Shown here: positions 34,596-44,348 of the stretch, piece by piece
Numbering within the stretch: the stretch's first letter is position 1
How the letters are laid out: each line of letters starts with the position of its first letter
Source: Mycolicibacterium rhodesiae NBB3
GTDB taxonomy: Bacteria > Actinomycetota > Actinomycetes > Mycobacteriales > Mycobacteriaceae
Direction of reading: 5' to 3'
Assembly (NCBI RefSeq): GCF_000230895.2
Contig: NC_016604.1
Span: 1,612,001 to 1,676,000, forward strand
DNA length: 64,000 nt
Notes under the pieces: generated by a model
Told to the model about the DNA's origin: nothing
Databases searched by the model: none
The model's input: only the letters and a program-made list of their open reading frames with translations
Program-made: the position numbers and the translations under genes

Positions 34596-35840
34596 ATGGA
34601 CTTTGCGATGTCGGCCAAAGGGCAGGACTTCCACGATCGGCTCTCCGAATTCATGACCGAGTTCGTGTTCCCCGCTGAGAAGGACTACGAGGCGTACCGG
34701 CACGAGAAGGGTCCGGACGACCACACGGTTCCGCCCATCATCGAAGAACTCAAGAAGCTGGCCAGAGAACGTGGCCTGTGGAATCTGTTCCTTCCGTCGG
34801 AGTCGGGTCTGTCCAACCTCGAGTACGCGCCGCTGGCCGAGCTGACCGGCTGGAGCATGGAGATCGCGCCCGAGGTGACCAACTGCGCGGCGCCCGACAC
34901 CGGCAACATGGAAACACTGCACCTGTTCGCGAACGAGGAACAGAGCAAGCAGTGGCTCGAGCCGCTGCTGAACGGTGAAATCCGCAGCGCCTTCGCGATG
35001 ACGGAGCCCGCGGTCGCCTCCAGCGACGCGCGCAACATCCAGACGACGATGCTGCGTGACGGCGACGACTACGTCATCAACGGTCGCAAATGGTGGATCA
35101 CCGGAGCCGCCGACCCGCGCTGCAAGGTCCTGATCGTGATGGGCCGCACCAATCCCGACGCAGCCAGCCATCAGCAGCAGTCGATGATCCTGGTCCCGAT
35201 CGACACGCCCGGGGTGTCGGTGCTTCGGTCGCTTCCGGTGTTCGGCTGGCAGGACCAGCACGGACACTGCGAGATCACTTTCGACAACGTGCGGGTGCCG
35301 GTCGCGAACCTGCTCGGCGAAGAGGGTGGCGGCTTCGCGATCGCGCAGGCCCGCCTCGGGCCGGGGCGCATCCACCACTGCATGCGCGCCATCGGGGTCG
35401 CCGAGCGCGCCATGGCGTTGATGATCGACCGGGTCAACACACGCATCGCGTTCGGCAAGCCGCTCGCAGACCAGGGCGTGGTGCAGCAGCAGGTTGCGCA
35501 GTCCCGCAACGAAATCGAGCAGAGCCGGGTGTTGTGTCACAAGGCCGCGTGGGTGATCGACAAGCACGGAAACAAGAGCAAGGAAGCCCAGCAGCTGGTC
35601 GCGATGATCAAGTCGGTCGCGCCGCAGATGGCGTGCAATGTGATCGACCGGGCGATCCAGGTGCACGGTGCGGCGGGTGTCAGCGACGACACCGTATTGG
35701 CCCGGCTCTACGGATGGCACCGGGCGATGCGCCTGTTCGACGGACCCGACGAGGTGCACATGCGGACCATCGCGCGCGCCGAACTCGGCCGGGAGAAGTC
35801 GGCTTTCGCCGCCGCGGTGACACAGTCGGTGACCCGGTAG
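34596..35840 (+). CDS. fadE2: Acyl-CoA dehydrogenase FadE2
   Basis: FadE2 is an ACAD10/11-like acyl-CoA dehydrogenase, 414 residues from the ATG at 34596. Features are AFAMTEPAVASSDARNIQTT, NGRKWWITGAADPRCK, the RIAFGKPLADQGVVQQQVA helix and IQVHGAAGVSDDTVLAR. It ends in LFDGPDEVHMRTIARAELG, where the usual catalytic Glu position of short-chain enzymes is replaced by the D-E-V-H form typical of this subfamily. It oxidises acyl-CoAs with FAD. The gene is fused in position to ptpB (TAGTG overlap), exactly as Rv0154c-Rv0153c. Confidence 0.92.
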   Translation: MDFAMSAKGQDFHDRLSEFMTEFVFPAEKDYEAYRHEKGPDDHTVPPIIEELKKLARERGLWNLFLPSESGLSNLEYAPLAELTGWSMEIAPEVTNCAAPDTGNMETLHLFANEEQSKQWLEPLLNGEIRSAFAMTEPAVASSDARNIQTTMLRDGDDYVINGRKWWITGAADPRCKVLIVMGRTNPDAASHQQQSMILVPIDTPGVSVLRSLPVFGWQDQHGHCEITFDNVRVPVANLLGEEGGGFAIAQARLGPGRIHHCMRAIGVAERAMALMIDRVNTRIAFGKPLADQGVVQQQVAQSRNEIEQSRVLCHKAAWVIDKHGNKSKEAQQLVAMIKSVAPQMACNVIDRAIQVHGAAGVSDDTVLARLYGWHRAMRLFDGPDEVHMRTIARAELGREKSAFAAAVTQSVTR

Positions 35841-36643
35841 TGGCTGCCAACCCTGACGCCCTGTCAGGGGCGTGGAACTTCCGCGATATCGCCGAGGAGG
35901 CCGGTATCCGGCCGGGCCGGTTCTTTCGGTCCAGCGAGTTGAGCGGGCTCGACGACTCCGGGCGGGCGGGCCTCCGCGGTTTCGGCATCACCGATGTCGC
36001 TGACCTCCGCTCCGAGCGCGAGGTCGAACGCCGGGGCGCGGGTCGCGTGCCCGGCGGCGTGGTGATCCACCGGCTGCCGTTCCACGAACTTTCCAAGCCG
36101 GGCGCGGAGGCGCCGCACGAGCAGAGCTTCCAGCGGATGATGACCGAGAAACCGGACGACGAGGATGTCGCGATCGCAGCGGGCCGGTTCATGACCGAGG
36201 AGTACCAGAACTTCCCGGGGCTGGCCGGTGCGCAACTTGCTGTGCGACAGGTCATTTCGCTGCTCGCCGAGGGCAGACCGGTCATCACGCATTGTTTCGC
36301 GGGCAAAGACCGGACCGGCTTCACCGTGGCAACGGTGCTCGAGGCCGTCGGTGTCGATCGCGACGCGATCATGTCCGACTTCCTGCGCAGCAACGCCGCG
36401 GTGCCGCAGCTGCGCGACAGCATCCTCACCTCGATTCGCAGCCGCGCCGAGGACACCACGGACGAGATCGTCACCTTCGCCGAGGCCAGGCTCACCGAAG
36501 AGGTGCTCGGCGTCCGCGAGGACTACCTGGTCGCATCGCGCAGATCCATCGACGAGCAGTACGGCTCGCTGGTCAAATACCTTGAGGCCGTTGGCGTCAC
36601 ACCCGACCAATTGCAGCGGCTGCGTAACTCGCTATTGGGTTAG
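35840..36643 (+). CDS. ptpB: Tyrosine/lipid phosphatase PtpB (MptpB-like)
   Basis: The GTG at 35840 shares a base with the fadE2 stop and gives 267 residues. The P-loop is HCFAGKDRTGF with Cys152 and Arg158, and it has the Lys-Asp pair seen in MptpB, the dual or triple specificity phosphatase that removes phosphate from proteins and phosphoinositides. The N-terminal NFRDIA and RSSELS segments are typical of this family. In pathogens the enzyme is secreted into host cells; in an environmental species its substrate is unclear. No signal peptide is seen. Confidence 0.93.
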   Translation: MAANPDALSGAWNFRDIAEEAGIRPGRFFRSSELSGLDDSGRAGLRGFGITDVADLRSEREVERRGAGRVPGGVVIHRLPFHELSKPGAEAPHEQSFQRMMTEKPDDEDVAIAAGRFMTEEYQNFPGLAGAQLAVRQVISLLAEGRPVITHCFAGKDRTGFTVATVLEAVGVDRDAIMSDFLRSNAAVPQLRDSILTSIRSRAEDTTDEIVTFAEARLTEEVLGVREDYLVASRRSIDEQYGSLVKYLEAVGVTPDQLQRLRNSLLG

Positions 36644-37117
36644 GTACACCCCGACCGCCCACGCGACGGTGGCGAACAACGCACCGGCCAGCTCGACACC
36701 CATCGACAACGCGACACCTTTGACCGCGTGCTTGGTCGACACCCACGCCGTGCGCTGGTCACCGCGAGTGGACAGCTCCGCCAGATAGACACCGAGCACG
36801 AAGCCGATCACCAGCCCGATCACGGGGATCACGAAGAAGCCGATGATGCCGAGCACCGCACCTGCCGCCAGGCTGAGCGTGCGCACGTCGTTGGCGCGCA
36901 TCCGCTTCACCGGCCAGGTGTACTTGATCAACGTGGCCGCACCGAGCAGTGCCGTCACCACGCCGAGCGTGACCCAACCGGTGAGGTTGTTCTCGACGAC
37001 GGCCCACACCGCGATCGCCGCGAACACCAGCAGCGTGCCCGGTAGCAGCGGCACCACGATGCCGATGATGCCGACCGCGATGGCCAGCGCTACGAGAATG
37101 ATGCCGCCGGTGCCCAC
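36632..37117 (-). CDS. DUF456 membrane protein
   Basis: This 161-residue protein has about four to five transmembrane helices and the DUF456 pattern: LALAIAVGIIGIVVPLLPG early on, then GFFVIPVIGLVIGFVLGVYLAE with Gly-zipper-like repeats. The function of DUF456 is unknown. It is the last gene of a leftward six-gene cluster, 17 nt after a methyltransferase gene, and its end overlaps ptpB by 12 nt. Confidence 0.85.
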   Translation of the reverse strand: MGTGGIILVALAIAVGIIGIVVPLLPGTLLVFAAIAVWAVVENNLTGWVTLGVVTALLGAATLIKYTWPVKRMRANDVRTLSLAAGAVLGIIGFFVIPVIGLVIGFVLGVYLAELSTRGDQRTAWVSTKHAVKGVALSMGVELAGALFATVAWAVGVYLTQ

Positions 37118-37134
37118 AAGACGAATCTAGTTGG

Positions 37135-37884
37135 TCAGGGTTTCCTGGCCCGTACCCACTGGATGTTGCCCAGTGTCTTCGCGCGGACTCCGACCAGGCC
37201 GAGTTCCTCGAACGTGTCGCCGAGGTCGTCTTCGGAGAAGAAGTTCACCCCGCCGTTGGGCAGCCGGCGCAACAGTTGGCCGCCGAGGCCTGCCGTCGGC
37301 ACCATGATCGCCACCCGGCCGCCGGGCTTGAGCACTCGCACGATCTCGGCCACCGTCGTCGTCGGATTCGGAATCAGCTGCAGGACCGCCAACGAGATGA
37401 CGGCGTCGAACATCTCGTTGCGGAAAGGCAGCTGCTGGGCGTCCGCGCGCAGGAACCCGACGTTGTCCGCGGCCGCGGCGCTCACCGCACGGGCCAGCAT
37501 GGGTTCGGAGATGTCGACGCCGAGCGCCAGACCCTCAGCCCCCGCTGCGCGGGCCAGTGCGGCCGTGACGTTCCCCGGTCCGCTGCCGACGTCGAGAGCC
37601 ACGCCGCCTGCCGGGATGCTCAGCCATTCGATCGGCAGCTGCCAGGCGCTGACCACCTTGCGGGCCAGCGCCTGCGCATTGTCGTAGAGCATCGAACCGA
37701 GGCCCGAAGCCCACGCCGCCTGGATCGCGCCGGTGTTCTTCTCCGGCGCGAGATCAGCCGCGGGGAGGTGTCCGAGCAGGTCGAGATAGCCCAAGCTGAC
37801 GTCGGGATGGTCGGGCGGATAGGCGAGCAGGTCGAGCGCCCTGCGTAGCGCCCGCGGGAGATCGGTGTGGAGTTGATCGGTCAC
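37135..37884 (-). CDS. SAM-dependent methyltransferase
   Basis: This 249-residue class I methyltransferase has motif I VALDVGSGPGNVTAALARA, an acidic LGVDISEPMLARA, the LRADAQQLPFRNEMFDAVIS region and VLKPGGRVAIMVPT, as in UbiE/Methyltransf_11 proteins. About 90 residues precede motif I, so there is an extra N-terminal helical part. Substrate is unknown. It lies 22 nt after the HAD gene and before the DUF456 gene. Confidence 0.87.
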   Translation of the reverse strand: MTDQLHTDLPRALRRALDLLAYPPDHPDVSLGYLDLLGHLPAADLAPEKNTGAIQAAWASGLGSMLYDNAQALARKVVSAWQLPIEWLSIPAGGVALDVGSGPGNVTAALARAAGAEGLALGVDISEPMLARAVSAAAADNVGFLRADAQQLPFRNEMFDAVISLAVLQLIPNPTTTVAEIVRVLKPGGRVAIMVPTAGLGGQLLRRLPNGGVNFFSEDDLGDTFEELGLVGVRAKTLGNIQWVRARKP

Positions 37885-37906
37885 ACGTCCACGCTACGCC
37901 GAGGGG

Positions 37907-38611
37907 TCAGGCGCCGAGTTGGTCGGCCAGATCCAGAAAATCGGTTGCCGTGAAGTCGAATTCGCCCTCGGCGACCTTGTGCGCCCGCTGATTGGGTCCG
38001 TACTCCAGGGGGCGTGTGACGTACGCGGCCCGCAGCCCCGCTTGCTGTGCCGCCCGCAGGTCCCCGGGATGCGCGGCGACCAGCATGAGCTCCTCCGGTG
38101 ACACGTCGAGCAGCTCGGCACAGCCGAGATAGGCCTCGGGATCAGGTTTGTAGTGATGGAACAACTCGGCGGAGATCACGCAGTCCCACGGCAGCCCCGC
38201 GCGCTTGGCCATGTTGGTCAGCAGCGACATGTTGCCGTTCGACAGCGTCGTGATGACGAAGCGTTCCTTCAGCCGCGTGAGGCCCGCGACGCTGTCGGGC
38301 CAGGGGTTCAGACGGTGCCACGCGCGGTTGAGATGGTCGACGTCCGCATCGCTGACCGACGTGATGCCCGCCGCGCCCAGAAGTTCCTCGAGGATCATCC
38401 GGTGCAGGTCGTCGATCTTGGTCCACGGCAGCTCCCCGCGGCGAACACGATCCATCGCGGGCAGATATCCCTTACGCCAACCGTCGGCGAGGGTTGCCCA
38501 ATCATGTTGAACACCATGGGTTTCACCGAACACCCCGAGCTCGGCGATGATGCTCGAACGCCAGTCGACGACGGTGCCGAACGTGTCGAACGCCAGCGCC
38601 TTGACCATCAT
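37907..38611 (-). CDS. HAD-family hydrolase, haloacid dehalogenase type II
   Basis: This 234-residue HAD protein has motif I FDTFGTVVDW with nucleophile Asp9, motif II TTLSNGNMSLL, the Lys in HYKPDPEAYLGC, and motif IV VAAHPGDLRAAQQAGL. The lack of an Asp at the second position after the nucleophile (DTFGT, not DXDGT) and the helical cap match type II 2-haloacid dehalogenases, which release halide from 2-haloacids. True substrate may differ. The start could be either of two adjacent ATGs. Confidence 0.87.
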   Translation of the reverse strand: MMVKALAFDTFGTVVDWRSSIIAELGVFGETHGVQHDWATLADGWRKGYLPAMDRVRRGELPWTKIDDLHRMILEELLGAAGITSVSDADVDHLNRAWHRLNPWPDSVAGLTRLKERFVITTLSNGNMSLLTNMAKRAGLPWDCVISAELFHHYKPDPEAYLGCAELLDVSPEELMLVAAHPGDLRAAQQAGLRAAYVTRPLEYGPNQRAHKVAEGEFDFTATDFLDLADQLGA

Positions 38612-38639
38612 AGGCCGATGTTCTTCGCGCAAGCACTCA

Positions 38640-39608
38640 TCACGGCTCCAGCACGACCTTGCCGAGCACGCCGCCGTCGGCCAGGCTCTGCAGCGCATCC
38701 GCACCCTTGGACAGCGGGAACCGTAGCGGCGGCGGCGGTCGCAGACCGGCACGGACCAGTTCGGCGACACCGTATTCGAAGAGCGACTGCGCACCGGGAG
38801 TGCGGTTGACGTACTCGCCGTAACCGACCCCGATGACCGAGACATTGCGCAGCAGCAACCGGTTGACCTTGACACTGGGAATCCCACCGCCCGAGGCGAA
38901 TCCGAGCACCAGGAGCCTGCCCTCGGTCGCCAGTGCGCGGATGGCGTCGTCGAAAACCTCACCACCGACGGGGTCGACCACCAGGTCGACACCGCGGCCG
39001 TCGGTGTGGTCCTTGACAGCCTGCAACCAACCGTTCGTCAACGGCAGCACCACGTCGGCACCCAACGATTCGACGAACTCGGTGCCATGCGGACGGTGCA
39101 CCATCGCAATCACCTTGGCGCCCAGGGCCTTCGCGATTTGGATGGCGGCGGTGCCGACACCGCCGGCCGACCCGAGCACCAGCACCGTTTCACCTGCGCG
39201 CAGGGCCCCGCGTTTGGCCAGCGCGAAATACATCGTCTGGTAGTTGCCCAACAGCGCAACGGCTTCGGCGTCGTCCAGATCGTCCGGCGTCGGTCGCAGG
39301 TTGGCAGGCGGCACCGCCACCTGCTCGGCCCAGCCACCCAGCATCGTCAGCGCGGTCACCCGCTGGCCCGGCTTGAACTCCGACTCGTACGGCGCGGAAA
39401 CCACCACGCCCGCCGCCTCCATGCCAGGGATGAACGGCGGCTCCAACTTCAGCTGGTACTCACCGCGCAACAGCAACAGATCGGGGAAGCTGACCCCCGC
39501 GGCGCCGACGTCGACGACAACGACGTCGTCGTTACCGACTACGTCATCGACGTCGACGTAGGCCAACCCCGCCGGGCCGGAAAGCTCCTGCGCGACAAGC
39601 GCCTTCAC
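38640..39608 (-). CDS. NADPH:quinone oxidoreductase (Rv0149-like)
   Basis: This 322-residue zinc-independent MDR protein resembles quinone oxidoreductases. The N-terminal catalytic domain has PFIPGMEAAGVVVS and LTMLGGWAEQVAVP. The Rossmann domain has VLVLGSAGGVGTAAIQIAKAL for NADPH and VDLVVDPVGGEVFDDAIRAL. No zinc-binding Cys cluster is present. It is the Rv0149 homologue in the conserved Rv0147-Rv0149 order and starts 6 nt after the SDR gene. The physiological acceptor is unknown. Confidence 0.9.
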   Translation of the reverse strand: MKALVAQELSGPAGLAYVDVDDVVGNDDVVVVDVGAAGVSFPDLLLLRGEYQLKLEPPFIPGMEAAGVVVSAPYESEFKPGQRVTALTMLGGWAEQVAVPPANLRPTPDDLDDAEAVALLGNYQTMYFALAKRGALRAGETVLVLGSAGGVGTAAIQIAKALGAKVIAMVHRPHGTEFVESLGADVVLPLTNGWLQAVKDHTDGRGVDLVVDPVGGEVFDDAIRALATEGRLLVLGFASGGGIPSVKVNRLLLRNVSVIGVGYGEYVNRTPGAQSLFEYGVAELVRAGLRPPPPLRFPLSKGADALQSLADGGVLGKVVLEP

Positions 39609-39614
39609 TCGTTG

Positions 39615-40478
39615 TCAGCCGAGCGAGAACGTGGCGCGCTGCGCGGCGGACAGATCGGTGATCTCGCCCCACTTGCCGGCGACGTCGTCGACCGACGGCA
39701 CCTCGGTGAACGTCACGCCCTCGTTCTGGAACAACGCGGCGCGCTGCACCTTGCCGCCGCCGACGATGAACACCGATGCGGTCTCGGGGAGCTCCTCGGT
39801 GCACAGGTATGCGACCACGGGGGCGACGTACTCGGGGGTGAGCTTCTCGAAGACCTCGGGCGGCAGGATGTCCTGCGTCATCCTGGTGGCCGCGATCGGC
39901 GCGACGGCGTTCGCCTTGATGTTGTACTTCGCGCCCTCCTGCGCCAGCGTGTTGATCAGACCTACCAGTCCGAGCTTCGCGGCGCCATAGTTGGCCTGGC
40001 CGAAGTTGCCGAACAGGCCACTGGTCGACGTCGCCACCACCACGCGGCCGAAGCTGTTCTCGCGGAAGTGCGGCCACGCCGCGCGGATCACGTTGTAGCC
40101 GCCGTAGAGGTGGACCTTGAGCACGGCGTCCCAGTTGGCGAACTCCATCTTGTGGAACGTGCCGTCGCGCAGGATGCCCGCGTTGCTCACCACACCGTCG
40201 ACCTTGCCGAACTCGTCGATCGCGGTCTTGATGATGTTCTCGGCACCTTCGGACTCGGCCACCGAGTCGTAGTTCGCGACGGCGCGTCCGCCCGCGGCCT
40301 TGATCTCGTTGACCACCTCGTCGGCCATGTTGTGGCCGGCGCCGGTGCCGTCACGCGCACCGCCGAGGTCGTTGACGACAACGCTGGCGCCCTCCCTGGC
40401 GAGCGTCAATGCGTACTCTCGGCCGAGTCCGCCTCCGGCTCCGGTGACGACGACGACGCGATCCTGCACTCCTGGCAT
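39615..40478 (-). CDS. Short-chain dehydrogenase (Rv0148-like)
   Basis: This 287-residue SDR resembles the dehydrogenase domain of peroxisomal multifunctional enzyme 2 (17-beta-HSD type 4). The evidence is VVTGAGGGLGREYAL, the extended loop VVNDLGGARDGTGAGHNMADEVV split by the coenzyme motif, SNAGILRDG and the active site QANYGAAKLG. These enzymes oxidise 3-hydroxyacyl-CoAs or steroid alcohols with NAD. It lies between aldehyde dehydrogenase and quinone oxidoreductase genes, as in Rv0147-Rv0149, suggesting a shared lipid or steroid-like pathway. Confidence 0.9.
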   Translation of the reverse strand: MPGVQDRVVVVTGAGGGLGREYALTLAREGASVVVNDLGGARDGTGAGHNMADEVVNEIKAAGGRAVANYDSVAESEGAENIIKTAIDEFGKVDGVVSNAGILRDGTFHKMEFANWDAVLKVHLYGGYNVIRAAWPHFRENSFGRVVVATSTSGLFGNFGQANYGAAKLGLVGLINTLAQEGAKYNIKANAVAPIAATRMTQDILPPEVFEKLTPEYVAPVVAYLCTEELPETASVFIVGGGKVQRAALFQNEGVTFTEVPSVDDVAGKWGEITDLSAAQRATFSLG

Positions 40479-40489
40479 GGGGTTCCTTT

Positions 40490-41899
40490 CTAGAAAAGCC
40501 GCTTGGCGAGCTTGAAAGCCTTATCTGTATACGGGGGGTAGATGAAGGCGCCGACGTCGGGTCGGGTCGACTTGGTCATCACGGTCTTCTTGTGGCTGAA
40601 CTGCTCGAAACCGAACTTGCCGTGATACGCGCCCATTCCCGAGGGACCGACGCCGCCGAATGGCAGCTTGTTGGTCGAGAACTGGAACAGCAGGTGGTTG
40701 ATCACCATGCCGCCCGCCGAGACCTCCTTGATGACCCGTTCCCGGATGCTCTTGGTCTTGGTGAACAGGTAGGCGGCCAGCGGCTTGGGCCGTGAGTTCA
40801 CGAAACCGATTGCGTCATCGAGGGATTGAACGGTCATGATCGGGAGGATCGGGCCGAAGATCTCGTCGGTCATCAGCGATTCCGCCGGATCGGGATCGAC
40901 CACGACGGTGGGCTGGATGCTGATGTTGGCCGCGTCCGAGCCACCGCCGATCACGACGTCACCCTTGGTCGCGGCGAGCGACGTGGTGAGCCGGTCGAAG
41001 TGGCGCTCGTTCACGATTCGCTTCCCGCCGGGGTTCTGGGACTCGAAGGTCGTGATGGCGTCCTTGATCTTGTCGACGAGCTGATCGCGGATCTTTGCGT
41101 CGGCCAGCACGTAATCCGGTGCGATGCAGATCTGTCCGGAGTTGATCAGCTTGGTCCACGCGATGCGCTTGGCGGCCACGTCGATGTCCGCATCCGCGGC
41201 CACGATGACGGGGCTCTTCCCGCCCAGCTCGAGAGTCACGGGCGTCAGGTGCGGTGCCGCACCCTCGTAGACCTTGCGGCCGATCTCGGTGCCGCCGGTG
41301 AAGCAGATGTGGTCGAAGCCCTGCGCGATGAGCTCCTGGCTGCACGCTCCGTCGCCCTCGATGACGGCGATCGCGTCGTTGTCCAGGTACCGCGGCACGA
41401 GTTCGGCCATCAGCGCCGACGACGCCGGGCACACCTCGGAAGGCTTCATCAGCACGGTGTTGCCCGCCGCGATCGCGCCGACGGCGGGGCCGAGAGTCAG
41501 CACGAAGGGGAAGTTCCATGCGCCGATGATGAGAATCGTGCCGTAGGGCTCGTACTCGATCCATCCGCGCCCAGGCAGCTGCGACATCTCCAGCAGCCGA
41601 TGCTTGCGGCGCATCCACTTCTTGACGTTCTTCGCGGCGTCCTTGGCCTCGCCCGCGGTGCTGGCGATGTCGGCCAGCCAGGCTTCGAACGGGCTGCGAC
41701 CGAGGTCGGACTCGAGAGCCTCCATGATCGCGCCCTCGTTGTCGGTCATCATCCGTTCGAGAGCTTCGAGCTGCTGTTTGCGCCATTCGACGCTACGGGT
41801 TCGGCCGGAGGCGAACGTCTCGCGCAGTTTGCGGACCGTGCCCGCGATGTCGGGGGTGGTTGTCGCGGCGGTTTCAGATGCGACGGATTCTGTGGTCAT
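40490..41899 (-). CDS. Aldehyde dehydrogenase (Rv0147-like)
   Basis: This 469-residue class 3-type aldehyde dehydrogenase oxidises aldehydes, probably fatty aldehydes, to acids with NAD(P). It shows the cofactor motif FTGGTEIGRKVYEGAA, general base Glu224 in LELGGKSP, and catalytic Cys258 in NSGQICIAPDYVL. The C-terminal part (PFGGVGPSGMGAYHGKFGFE) is also typical. It heads a leftward cluster with gaps of 6-28 nt between genes. The perfect palindrome CCAACCGGTTGG lies 40 nt upstream of the start. Confidence 0.93.
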   Translation of the reverse strand: MTTESVASETAATTTPDIAGTVRKLRETFASGRTRSVEWRKQQLEALERMMTDNEGAIMEALESDLGRSPFEAWLADIASTAGEAKDAAKNVKKWMRRKHRLLEMSQLPGRGWIEYEPYGTILIIGAWNFPFVLTLGPAVGAIAAGNTVLMKPSEVCPASSALMAELVPRYLDNDAIAVIEGDGACSQELIAQGFDHICFTGGTEIGRKVYEGAAPHLTPVTLELGGKSPVIVAADADIDVAAKRIAWTKLINSGQICIAPDYVLADAKIRDQLVDKIKDAITTFESQNPGGKRIVNERHFDRLTTSLAATKGDVVIGGGSDAANISIQPTVVVDPDPAESLMTDEIFGPILPIMTVQSLDDAIGFVNSRPKPLAAYLFTKTKSIRERVIKEVSAGGMVINHLLFQFSTNKLPFGGVGPSGMGAYHGKFGFEQFSHKKTVMTKSTRPDVGAFIYPPYTDKAFKLAKRLF

Positions 41900-41938
41900 G
41901 GTGGTGTCCTTCCTGACCCGAGGAACACCCGATCCTAA

Positions 41939-41950
41939 CCAACCGGTTGG
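41939..41950. promoter_or_regulatory. Palindrome CCAACCGGTTGG, candidate TetR operator
   Basis: This perfect 12-bp palindrome lies 40-51 nt upstream of the aldehyde dehydrogenase start codon, where a repressor would overlap the promoter. It is closely related to the element at 26081-26091 ahead of the TetR-acyl-CoA dehydrogenase operon. Confidence 0.5.
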
Positions 41951-41999
41951 CCCGTCATAAGGGGCAACTTCGTGCCCCTAGCGTCGTCCGTTTGAGCGG

Positions 42000-42950
<951 letters not shown>

Positions 42951-42996
42951 CCGTGAAAACTTAGCCAAGCTATATGAACTGTGGTGGATGCAACAG

Positions 42997-43635
42997 CTAA
43001 TCGCGCAGTTTCCACAGCTTGTTGGCCATCAGCAGTTCGAACTTGTCCACCACCGCGGCCAATTCTTCGTGGTTGCCGACGAAGCCGGCGTAGAAACCCA
43101 TCCCCCACATCATCGCCACGAGCATCTCTACGAGCTCGCCGACGTTGGTCTCTGTGGTCAGCTCGCCGTTCTCGATCGCATCGTTGACCGCCCAGGCGAT
43201 GAACTCACGCGAGGTGCGAAGCGAATCGTGCTCGTCACCGGCCAGCTCGGGGTGGCGCTGAGACTCCAGCACCGACGTGACGAGAAATGCTGCCGCCGAA
43301 CGGTCTTCGGATTCGGTCTGGATTGCTGCGGTGAAGAATGCGGACAACCGGCTCAGTAGATTCGTCTCGCCCTGTGCTCGCTTCCGGCCCGCGCTAACTA
43401 CCAGCGCATCGGTTTGCTCGACGACCTGACTCCACAACACGCGCTTGCTCGCGAAATAGTGGTTGATCGCGGGCCGCGTCAAACCCGCGCGGATCGCGAT
43501 CGCCTGAAATGTGGCAGCGTCGTATCCGAGTTCGCTGAAGACCTCGCGGGCGGCTCGTATGATGCGCTCACGCGTTTCGGCGGCCTTCGCTGCCGGTGGG
43601 CGACCGGGCCCCCTACTTGCGGTATGTTGCGGCAC
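42997..43635 (-). CDS. TetR-family regulator (Rv0144-like)
   Basis: With GTG 43635 as start the protein has 212 residues. The N-terminus is basic (GPGRPPAAKAAETRERIIRA) and the helix-turn-helix is ATFQAIAIRAGLTRPAINHY followed by FASKRVLW. The C-terminal domain is helical with no recognised ligand motif. A GTG 13 codons upstream (43674) is an alternative, but that codon falls inside an inverted repeat likely to be an operator, which favours 43635. By position it matches Rv0144. The target genes are probably its own and the methyltransferase. Confidence 0.87.
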   Translation of the reverse strand: MPQHTASRGPGRPPAAKAAETRERIIRAAREVFSELGYDAATFQAIAIRAGLTRPAINHYFASKRVLWSQVVEQTDALVVSAGRKRAQGETNLLSRLSAFFTAAIQTESEDRSAAAFLVTSVLESQRHPELAGDEHDSLRTSREFIAWAVNDAIENGELTTETNVGELVEMLVAMMWGMGFYAGFVGNHEELAAVVDKFELLMANKLWKLRD

Positions 43636-43684
43636 AGTCAAATTGTGCCACAGCCCACTCCGTGCCCTGAACACTATTCAGTGT
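43631..43684. promoter_or_regulatory. Two inverted repeats at the TetR promoter
   Basis: ACACT-ATTC-AGTGT (43671-43684) is a 14-bp inverted repeat typical of TetR-family operators. GGCACA-N7-TGTGCC (43631-43649) is a second, wider repeat overlapping the proposed GTG start. Both lie in the divergent region between two TetR genes, so either regulator could bind. Confidence 0.5.
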
Positions 43685-43781
43685 CAATTACCTGAATGCG
43701 CCATTTCAGCAAATGATCTGCGCGCCGGACACGAGCCTTTGTTGTAGAGAATCGCCGAGGTGAGCACTAGGGTTCCGTCGC

Positions 43782-44348
43782 ATGGCCAGCGTCGCCTCCC
43801 GGGAGGCGTACTTCGAAACCGGCCTCGATGTGCTGTCCGACCTGGGCTATGGCGGGCTCAAACTCGCCGAAGTCTGCAACCGGCTCGGAGTCACGACCGG
43901 TTCCTTCTACCACTACTTCACCAATTGGCCCTCCTACACCAAGGAGCTGGTCGCGTACTGGGTGCAGCAGCGCACGGTCATGGTGATCGAGTCGGTGCGC
44001 GGCGAGACTGACCCGCGCCGTCGCATCGACACCCTGATCCAGGTCGCTCTCGAGCTGCCCCACGGCGCGGAGGCGGCCATCCGGGTGTGGAGCTCGCTAG
44101 ATCCGCATGTGCACTCCGTGCAGGCCACCGTCGATCGGCAACGGTTCGACATCATGTACTCCTCGGCATACGAGATCCTGCAAAACAAGCGTCAGGCGCA
44201 GGTCTTCGCGGCATGGTCGGTGTACGTACTCGTCGGTTACGAGCAGTCCGCTCTGCCCCCCGACGCGGGCGCGTTGAAGTGGATCGCAGCGCAGATAAGC
44301 CATAAGCTCGACTCGGACGGGTTCGCCTCGGTGCCAGACGGTGACTGA
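43782..44348 (+). CDS. TetR-family regulator, divergent
   Basis: This 188-residue TetR protein has its DNA-binding part at residues 8-52 (GLKLAEVCNRLGVTTGSFYH then YFTNWPSYTKELV). The C-terminal domain resembles Rv0144-neighbour regulators with a WxSLDPHVHSVQATVDRQR segment. TAGGGT lies 8 nt upstream of the ATG and no ribosome binding site is obvious, so a leaderless start is possible. It overlaps the next membrane protein gene by 8 nt and is likely to control it and the FUSC transporter. Confidence 0.88.
   Translation: MASVASREAYFETGLDVLSDLGYGGLKLAEVCNRLGVTTGSFYHYFTNWPSYTKELVAYWVQQRTVMVIESVRGETDPRRRIDTLIQVALELPHGAEAAIRVWSSLDPHVHSVQATVDRQRFDIMYSSAYEILQNKRQAQVFAAWSVYVLVGYEQSALPPDAGALKWIAAQISHKLDSDGFASVPDGD

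Noticed and set aside
41939..41950. KstR operator (cholesterol regulon)
   Set aside because: The central AAC-N2-GTT matches, but the outer T and A of the KstR consensus are missing. No steroid-degradation genes are in the window.
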